Position numbers and translations under genes: made by a program. A stretch of 7,877 nt of DNA, from the NCBI GenBank assembly GCA_902783235.1, contig CACZQG010000281.1, positions 1 through 7,877 of the forward strand, written 5' to 3'. Source of the stretch: an uncultured Ruminococcus sp. (lineage in GTDB: Bacteria > Bacillota > Clostridia > Oscillospirales > Ruminococcaceae). Shown one piece after another: positions 1 to 3,577 of this stretch (the stretch's first letter is position 1; the number at the start of each line of letters is the position of its first letter). The notes below the pieces were generated by a model. That model was not told the origin of the DNA, did not search any database, and saw only the letters and a program-made list of their open reading frames with translations.

Positions 1-669
1 ACAGGCATTTGCAACAGCTGCACAGTCTCTTACATTTACCTTGCCGTCGCCGTTGAAGTCAGCCCATGCAGGAGGCTCTTCGCCTTTTGAGATGATCACC
101 GACAGGCGTGCAGCATCTCTTACATTTACCTTGCCGTCACCGTTGGAGTCTCCAAGAATATTTGCACAGGAGATCACCAGACCCCGTTCATCTATTTTCT
201 GTTCGCCGCCTTTGAATGTGGCAAACAGCACAGGCACAAGCCGCAGCTCATATTCATCCAGATCGGCAGTATCACTGATCCTTACATCCAAGTTCAGTAT
301 CTCACCATCCTTTACAGCCTCCTTGCCGCTGCAGTAAGCCACAATATTCACATAGCCATCCTCCTTGAAATCCTTCCATGAAACTGCCAGATCTGAACGG
401 GTGGATGCTACTTTAACTATTTCAAGCTGAGGCTTTTCAAGAACGCCATTGACCTTTTTGGCATAGTAAAGCTCAAACTGGGCTGATTCAAAATCATCCC
501 CTGCGGATATATCAATGGGAATAGTTACGGTCTGTCCCTTTGCACATTCCAGCTGACCGTTTCCGAAGATGGAAACATCACCGTTTCCGTTACCCTGTGC
601 GGAAGCTATACTGCTTCCCATAGACAATGCTGCTGCCAGTGCGGTAAAAATGGAGATAGCCTTTTTCAT
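1..669 (-). CDS. Secreted dockerin protein with N-terminal cohesin-like domain (3' end cut off)
   Basis: The reading frame is open from an ATG at 669 to the window edge (223 codons, no stop seen), preceded by a GAGGTG ribosome site (676-681) six bases upstream. Residues 1-24 form a signal peptide ending in ASA before Gln25. Residues about 31-170 are a beta-rich domain whose pattern (GQTVTIPIDIS, AQFELYY, LEIVKV, GYVNIVAY, DGEILNLDVRIS) resembles cohesins of cellulosome scaffoldins; this is judged by eye. Residues 172-223 are a type I-like dockerin with two calcium loops: D174, N176, D178, N182, D185 and D204, N206, D208, N212, D215. Dockerins bind cohesins to build the cellulosome outside the cell. 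No catalytic domain is visible, so the protein could be a small adaptor scaffoldin of the R. flavefaciens ScaC kind (one cohesin plus a dockerin), or a dockerin-bearing binding protein. The dockerin is certain; the cohesin assignment is moderate. It is transcribed alone from its own promoter. Confidence 0.85.
   Translation of the reverse strand, partial: MKKAISIFTALAAALSMGSSIASAQGNGNGDVSIFGNGQLECAKGQTVTIPIDISAGDDFESAQFELYYAKKVNGVLEKPQLEIVKVASTRSDLAVSWKDFKEDGYVNIVAYCSGKEAVKDGEILNLDVRISDTADLDEYELRLVPVLFATFKGGEQKIDERGLVISCANILGDSNGDGKVNVRDAARLSVIISKGEEPPAWADFNGDGKVNVRDCAAVANAC
26..150 (-). repeat. Two near-identical dockerin half-repeats at DNA level
   Basis: Positions 26-60 and 116-150 are direct copies 35 bases long, offset by exactly 90 bases, and differ only at 49/139 and 56/146. 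They encode the two Ca-binding loops and the start of each following helix of the dockerin. Protein-level repeats are expected in a dockerin. 33/35 nucleotide identity is unusually high and suggests recent duplication or gene conversion between the halves. Confidence 0.9.
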
Positions 670-709
670 ATATATCACCTCATCATTGATAATTTGCCCT
701 TTCGGGAGC

Positions 710-725
710 GTGAACTATTATTCAC
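710..725. promoter_or_regulatory. 16-bp inverted repeat near the dockerin-gene start site (possible operator)
   Basis: GTGAA-CTATTA-TTCAC has perfect 5-bp arms and a 6-bp centre. It lies about 13-28 bases downstream of the predicted transcription start, where a repressor could block elongation or initiation. The arms are short enough to arise by chance and no regulator is identified. Confidence 0.25.
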
Positions 726-744
726 TGAGCTTTTGTGTATCTAT

Positions 745-773
745 ATTTTAGCACAGCAAGTATTAAATGTCAA
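745..773 (-). promoter_or_regulatory. Sigma-A promoter of the dockerin gene
   Basis: Read on the minus strand, a -35 box TTGACA (773-768) is followed by a 17-base spacer and a -10 box TAAAAT (750-745). Transcription would start near 738, giving a leader of about 69 nt. The leader contains a small CCC-GAAA-GGG hairpin (698-707) and ends with the GAGGTG ribosome site. Confidence 0.75.
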
Positions 774-859
774 TCTTTTTAAAGCACTTCCTACATAAAT
801 CACATAGTTGAGATATACAAACTGTCAAAAGTGTACATAGAGTGGCTTGCGCTGAAAAC

Positions 860-890
860 AAAAAAGCGCCCCATAAAGGAACGCTTTTTT
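860..890 (-). terminator. Intrinsic terminator downstream of perR
   Basis: On the minus strand GCGTTCC (884-878), loop TTTAT and GGGGCGC (872-866) form a 7-bp stem including two G-U pairs, followed by six T (865-860). A run of six A precedes the stem, so the plus strand also ends in six T and the element could work both ways. It lies about 75 bases past the perR stop. The bases between (891-964) hold nothing recognisable. Confidence 0.8.
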
Positions 891-964
891 GTTTGTGGTT
901 ATAGAGAAAGAAAAAACAATGAAGATACCGTAATTCAAAAACTGTATCGACAATTGAGAAAATG

Positions 965-1342
965 TCATTTTGATCTGCATTCATTGCAAATGCCTTCAAA
1001 TGCAAGTGAAGCAAAATTAATATCAAAGCCGGATCTGTCCAGTACATTATTATGTATCTTTTCAAGCTCCGAAATATACACGTCGGTGACCTTTCCGCAT
1101 TTAGTGCATACAAGATGCTGATGCTCGGAAAGAGTCCCGTCAAATCTGTCACTGCCATTGGGGATGCTGATCTTTTTCAGCATATGATTTTCGGCAAGAA
1201 TATTCAGATTCCTGTAGACCGTACCCAGACTGAGATCGTTATTTTCACCTTTAAGATGATTATATACACTTTCTGCTGAGGGATGCGTATGATCTTCCAA
1301 AACAGTATTAAGGATCATTTCACGCTGTATCGAATATCGCAT
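965..1342 (-). CDS. perR: PerR-type peroxide-sensing repressor (Fur family)
   Basis: This 125-aa Fur-family regulator has an N-terminal winged helix (HPSAESVYNHL at 20-30, LSLGTVYRNLNIL at 38-49) and a C-terminal metal and dimerisation domain. All ligands known from B. subtilis PerR are present at the same spacing. The regulatory site is H20, D68, H74, H76, D87 (H37, D85, H91, H93, D104 in B. subtilis) and the structural zinc site is C79, C82, C119, C122. Asp at D87 favours PerR over Fur. PerR represses oxidative-stress genes until peroxide oxidises its iron-ligating histidines. The start is the ATG at 1342 with AAGGTG seven bases upstream; the frame is open further upstream to 1534 but that stretch crosses the promoter. 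The protein lacks the roughly 17-residue N-terminal arm of B. subtilis PerR. It is a single-gene transcript with its own promoter and terminator. No peroxide-defence target gene is in the window. Confidence 0.85.
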   Translation of the reverse strand: MRYSIQREMILNTVLEDHTHPSAESVYNHLKGENNDLSLGTVYRNLNILAENHMLKKISIPNGSDRFDGTLSEHQHLVCTKCGKVTDVYISELEKIHNNVLDRSGFDINFASLAFEGICNECRSK

Positions 1343-1397
1343 AGCATTCACCTTGGTTTTGGCATTATTCCGATACGCCGCCGGTTGTTTAGCTGAC

Positions 1398-1411
1398 TTA
1401 TTTAGGAATAA
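1398..1411. promoter_or_regulatory. TTATT-N4-AATAA palindrome in the perR leader (possible operator)
   Basis: A perfect 5-bp inverted repeat lies about 13-26 bases downstream of the predicted perR start of transcription. Its A/T composition recalls Per boxes, but the 4-base even centre does not fit the 7-1-7 TTATAATnATTATAA form. It could be an autoregulatory site of altered geometry or chance in A/T-rich DNA. Confidence 0.25.
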
Positions 1412-1430
1412 TGTTTTGTTGTATGTATAT

Positions 1431-1459
1431 ATTATAGCAATTCGAGCTTCAAATGTCAA
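1431..1459 (-). promoter_or_regulatory. Consensus sigma-A promoter of perR
   Basis: On the minus strand TTGACA (1459-1454), a 17-base spacer and TATAAT (1436-1431) form a perfect consensus promoter. Transcription should begin near 1424, giving a leader of about 80 nt. This supports the start at 1342, because a start at 1534 would place the promoter inside the coding region. Confidence 0.88.
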
Positions 1460-1516
1460 GTGTTTTTGAAAAATATCACAATAAAAATTATGGAAGAATT
1501 TTTGATTATTTTTAAC

Positions 1517-1547
1517 AAAAATAGGACACAGCATGGCACTGTGTCCT
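1517..1547 (-). terminator. Intrinsic terminator of the pdaA-like gene
   Basis: AGGACACAG (1547-1539 on the minus strand) pairs perfectly over 9 bp with CTGTGTCCT (1531-1523) around a 7-base loop. It is followed by ATTTTTGTT and further A/T-rich sequence. The stem begins five bases after the stop codon and separates pdaA from the perR promoter downstream. Confidence 0.88.
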
Positions 1548-1552
1548 GAGTT

Positions 1553-2293
1553 TTAAAGGATAAATCCCCTTTCCCTGAGTCCGTCTATGGCATCGGCAAG
1601 TACTGCGGCATTAGTACTTGATACCGAGTGAAGGAGATAGATACCTCCGCCGTGAGCACTGCTGAGCATTTTTTCCAGAGCAGTGCTCTTATCCGGCTGG
1701 CGGTCTGTTTGCCAGTCAACATAGGCAAAGCTCCACATCATGGTCTTATAGCCCAGTTCACGGCACAGGGAAAGAGATCTTTCAGAGTATTCACCGCAGG
1801 GAGGACGCAGATACTGCATTTCATAGCTGTATTTATCCAGAATGAATTTATGGAGCGACATTACCTCTTGTTCCAGCTCACTGTCTGAAAGCTCAGGCAG
1901 TGAGGCATGGGTCATACCATGATTGCCGAGAATGTGTCCTTCCTTTATCATGCGCCTGACAAGACCCTCTTCCTTCTTGGCGTAATCGCCGGTAAGGAAG
2001 AATACCGCCTTGACATTTTTGCGCCTGAGAACATCAAGTATCGGCTCGGTAAATCCGTTTTCATATCCCTGGTCGAATGTGAGTATTATCCTTTTATCAT
2101 CGTTTGTCATAGCTAAAGCGTCATACCTGCTGTACTGCCTGTTGAACTCTGCCGCACCCAGAGGGCGGTTGTGCTCGTCTGTCTGAGTGCCCTGTCCGTA
2201 GCCCTGCTTCAGGCTGCTGACAGCACAAATGCTTTCCGCAGGCAGTGTGGCTGCCATAAGAGCAGCAGCGGTAAGTGAACATACCTTTTTCAT
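1553..2293 (-). CDS. pdaA: PdaA-like peptidoglycan N-acetylmuramic acid deacetylase
   Basis: This 246-aa secreted polysaccharide deacetylase (NodB fold) has a signal peptide in residues 1-24. NodB motifs follow in order: LTFDQGYENG at 71-80 (catalytic D74), GNHGMTH at 123-129 (metal ligands H125, H129), RPPCGEYS at 163-170, WSFAYVDW at 187-194 and LLHSVS at 220-225 (H222). The GYENG, RPPxGEYSER and AYVDW signatures are those of the PdaA delta-lactam family. In B. subtilis PdaA acts after CwlD to make the muramic delta-lactam of spore cortex, needed for germination. The ATG at 2293 is chosen because GAGGTG (2305-2300) lies six bases before it; an in-frame GTG at 2302 sits inside that ribosome site. 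The gene upstream is a spoIIQ homologue, and a sigma-G-like promoter lies just upstream. The enzyme family is firm; the cortex role in this organism is inferred. Confidence 0.88.
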   Translation of the reverse strand: MKKVCSLTAAALMAATLPAESICAVSSLKQGYGQGTQTDEHNRPLGAAEFNRQYSRYDALAMTNDDKRIILTFDQGYENGFTEPILDVLRRKNVKAVFFLTGDYAKKEEGLVRRMIKEGHILGNHGMTHASLPELSDSELEQEVMSLHKFILDKYSYEMQYLRPPCGEYSERSLSLCRELGYKTMMWSFAYVDWQTDRQPDKSTALEKMLSSAHGGGIYLLHSVSSTNAAVLADAIDGLRERGFIL

Positions 2294-2306
2294 CTTTTTC
2301 ACCTCA

Positions 2307-2336
2307 CCGCCGTTTCGTCTGCTTTTAAAACGGCGG
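2307..2336 (-). promoter_or_regulatory. GC-rich 5' leader hairpin abutting the pdaA ribosome site
   Basis: On the minus strand CCGCCGTTT (2336-2307 region, 5' arm) pairs perfectly over 9 bp with AAACGGCGG, with a 12-base loop. One base separates the hairpin from the GAGGTG ribosome site. With the predicted start near 2337, the stem would begin at the very 5' end of the mRNA. There is no T-run on either strand, so it is not an intrinsic terminator. It may stabilise the mRNA or modulate initiation. Confidence 0.65.
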
Positions 2337-2342
2337 CAGTTA

Positions 2343-2372
2343 TAGTATGTGCGGATAAACGGATCTTATAAA
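2343..2372 (-). promoter_or_regulatory. Candidate forespore sigma-G promoter of the pdaA-like gene
   Basis: On the minus strand TTTATA (2372-2367) is followed by 17 bases and CATACTA (2349-2343). CATACTA fits the sigma-G -10 pattern CATnnTA exactly as recalled from B. subtilis, and the -35 matches TGMATA at four of six positions. B. subtilis pdaA is sigma-G controlled. No convincing sigma-A promoter was seen in this 122-base gap. Cotranscription from spoIIQ remains possible, because no terminator was found between the genes. Confidence 0.5.
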
Positions 2373-2415
2373 AGGAAAATTATTACAATAAAGGGGAATA
2401 CTCAGGGGAATGTTT

Positions 2416-3156
2416 TTACATCATTTCCATAGGATTGGTATAAGAGCCGTTTTTCATCACCTCAAGATGAAGATGGGATTCCTCCGAGCTTTCAATATCG
2501 GCAGTATTGCCTACTGTTCCTATCTCCTCGCCACGGCTGACCTCCTGACCTGTCTGGACAGAGGCATCGGAATTCAGACCGCAGTATTTTGTGACCACAC
2601 CGTTACCGTGGTCAATGGTGACAGTCACGCCCCACAGGGGATCGTTTTCCACAGCGGATACCTTTCCCGGGGCACAGGCTGCAACACTGTCTCCCTGTTC
2701 AGCCTTTATGTCCACGCCGTTATGTGTCTGCCATGCGCCGGTGGTCTTGGAGCGTACAAGCTCGCTATTGCTGAATTCGCATATGATATCACCCTTCAGG
2801 GGCATCTGCATTCCGCTGTCAGCCGTTTTTTCCTTTTCTTCCGTCTGTACGCTGTCAGCCGCCGCCTCCTGCGCCTCGGTCATAGCTGCTGCCGTTGTTG
2901 TGCGGACAGCGGTCGGTTCGGGTACCCTGGTTGTTATACGGACAGGCTTAGTTACATTTGTAACTATGTTTGCTGCTTCACGCTCCGTACCGGTGACTGC
3001 GGTCCTGTTATGCGGCAGCTGGGCTTCCTCGGTGATATCCTCCATGCCAGTCTGTGTATATGCAAAATAACAAGCCGCTCCTACCATTGCCACACTTAGT
3101 GACAGTGCAACGTAAAAGCCCTTTCCGTTTAGCATTTTTCCGGTTTTTTTCTTCAA
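2416..3156 (-). CDS. spoIIQ: SpoIIQ-like membrane-anchored M23 (LytM) peptidase-fold protein
   Basis: This 246-aa protein has a short cytoplasmic tail, one membrane segment (about 14-33, in GKGFYVALSLSVAMVG), a Thr/Ala/Glu-rich linker (about 40-115) and a C-terminal LytM domain (about 118-246). The zinc ligands of M23 are all present: H145 and D149 in HNGVD, H228 and H230 in HLHLEV. VGNTA and a C-terminal NPMEMM follow the clostridial SpoIIQ pattern. SpoIIQ sits in the forespore membrane and binds SpoIIIAH across the engulfment space. The likely start is a TTG at 3156: GGAGGTG (3169-3163) lies six bases before it, while an ATG at 3135 and one at 3234 lack a ribosome site. The neighbour is pdaA, also of sporulation type. 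It could instead be a general envelope M23 endopeptidase; SpoIIQ is favoured by topology, sequence pattern and context. Confidence 0.78.
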   Translation of the reverse strand: MKKKTGKMLNGKGFYVALSLSVAMVGAACYFAYTQTGMEDITEEAQLPHNRTAVTGTEREAANIVTNVTKPVRITTRVPEPTAVRTTTAAAMTEAQEAAADSVQTEEKEKTADSGMQMPLKGDIICEFSNSELVRSKTTGAWQTHNGVDIKAEQGDSVAACAPGKVSAVENDPLWGVTVTIDHGNGVVTKYCGLNSDASVQTGQEVSRGEEIGTVGNTADIESSEESHLHLEVMKNGSYTNPMEMM

Positions 3157-3162
3157 ATTTAA

Positions 3163-3169
3163 CACCTCC
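3163..3169 (-). promoter_or_regulatory. Ribosome binding site fixing a TTG start for spoIIQ
   Basis: GGAGGTG on the minus strand is followed by six bases (TTAAAT) and TTG. It is the only strong Shine-Dalgarno near the start of this frame, so the rare TTG initiation codon is preferred over the in-frame ATG 21 bases further in. Confidence 0.75.
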
Positions 3170-3174
3170 GATGT

Positions 3175-3203
3175 TATTATTACCCATTTTTGGCGGTTTA
3201 TAC
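3175..3203 (-). promoter_or_regulatory. Candidate forespore sigma-F promoter of spoIIQ
   Basis: On the minus strand GTATA (3203-3199), a 14-base spacer and GGTAATAATA (3184-3175) match the B. subtilis sigma-F patterns GYWTA and GGnnAnAnTW as recalled. The spacer is about one base shorter than usual. The implied transcription start (about 3168-3170) falls on the ribosome site, leaving a very short leader, which weakens the call. B. subtilis spoIIQ is sigma-F dependent. Confidence 0.4.
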
Positions 3204-3336
3204 ATGGAGGTGTATCAGAAGCAGTATTCCCCATAAAATATACTGATAAAAAATTGAAAAAACGCTTTTTGAAAAAAGCTTAGCAAAAACTTTTAGTTTC
3301 GCTTATACGTTGACTGACACGGCAGTTATGAGCACG

Positions 3337-3376
3337 AAGAGCAGCTGAAATGAGAAGAGCAGCTGAAATGATAAGA
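3337..3376. repeat. Tandem 18-bp repeat, two copies plus 4 bases
   Basis: AAGAGCAGCTGAAATGAG (3337-3354) is followed directly by the same unit ending in T (3355-3372), then AAGA. The copies differ only in the last base. The unit length is a multiple of three and one frame reads AAEMRRAAEMIRQ before a stop at 3380. That frame is closed by a TGA at 3329 and has no ribosome site, so it is not called a gene. Confidence 0.85.
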
Positions 3377-3416
3377 CAATAAAAAATCTGAGGTGCTGAC
3401 TTTAATAATTTGCCAT

Positions 3417-3445
3417 TTGCATTTTTTCACGATATATGGTATAAT
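3417..3445 (+). promoter_or_regulatory. Sigma-A promoter with extended -10 for the activase operon
   Basis: TTGCAT (3417-3422), a 17-base spacer and TATAAT (3440-3445) with an upstream TG (3437-3438) give an extended -10 promoter. The -35 is only partly consensus, which the TGnTATAAT element can offset. Transcription should start near 3452. Confidence 0.7.
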
Positions 3446-3465
3446 AAGATGAATAGTATAACCAT

Positions 3466-3538
3466 GAGGAGCAAATCTCCCCGGGGCGACTGCAGTCAGC
3501 GCAGTTGTGATCCGTGCGGACTTATCTTGCTTCGCTCC
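3466..3538 (+). promoter_or_regulatory. Structured GC-rich leader of the activase operon (no known riboswitch recognised)
   Basis: Potential pairings include GGAG/CTCC (3468-3471 with 3477-3480), CGACTGC/GCAGTTG (3487-3493 with 3501-3507, one G-U pair, 7-base loop), TCCG/CGGA (3511-3514 with 3517-3520) and a closing GGAGC/GCTCC (3468-3472 with 3534-3538) that would compete with the first. The segment is clearly richer in G+C than its flanks. It matches no riboswitch or T-box I can name. Confidence 0.4.
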
Positions 3539-3577
3539 GACTTTAAAAAGCTATATTTTCAGAAAGGCAGAAAAGCT

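Larger units (their letters stand above)
3157..3577. other. Intergenic region between divergent units
   Basis: These 421 bases hold no supportable gene. From left to right they contain the spoIIQ ribosome site and sigma-F-like promoter; a 16-bp inverted repeat ATACA-N6-TGTAT (3200-3215); an A/T-rich self-complementary stretch GCTTTTT/AAAAAGC (3264-3279), followed on the minus strand by GTTTTTT and so resembling a weak minus-strand terminator; a tandem repeat (3337-3376); a plus-strand promoter (3417-3445); and a GC-rich leader (about 3452-3577). The frame of the downstream gene is open through this leader, but its upstream ATGs (3449, 3464) have no ribosome site. Confidence 0.7.

Noticed and set aside
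763..1158. A minus-strand frame overlapping perR and its terminator
   Set aside because: It runs through the intrinsic terminator and overlaps the well-supported perR frame.
1424..1445. Canonical Per box overlapping the perR -10 region
   Set aside because: The left half matches TATAAT only because it is the -10 element; the right half of the TTATAATnATTATAA consensus does not match.
2294..2302. GTG start three codons upstream for pdaA
   Set aside because: The GTG is part of the GAGGTG ribosome site that serves the ATG at 2293.
2410..3099. A 229-codon open frame on the plus strand opposite spoIIQ
   Set aside because: It is an antisense shadow of a gene with clear M23 motifs; it has Cys/His-rich, low-complexity content, no ribosome site and no recognisable domain.
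3264..3279. A/T-rich hairpin as a genuine terminator
   Set aside because: The stem GCTTTTT/AAAAAGC leaves a two-base centre, is weak in G+C, and no gene is known to be transcribed into it from the right on the minus strand.
3410..3577. N-terminal extension of the activase by 56 residues
   Set aside because: It would begin at or before the predicted promoter, the in-frame ATGs at 3449 and 3464 lack ribosome sites, and the activase family starts at the ATG at 3578.
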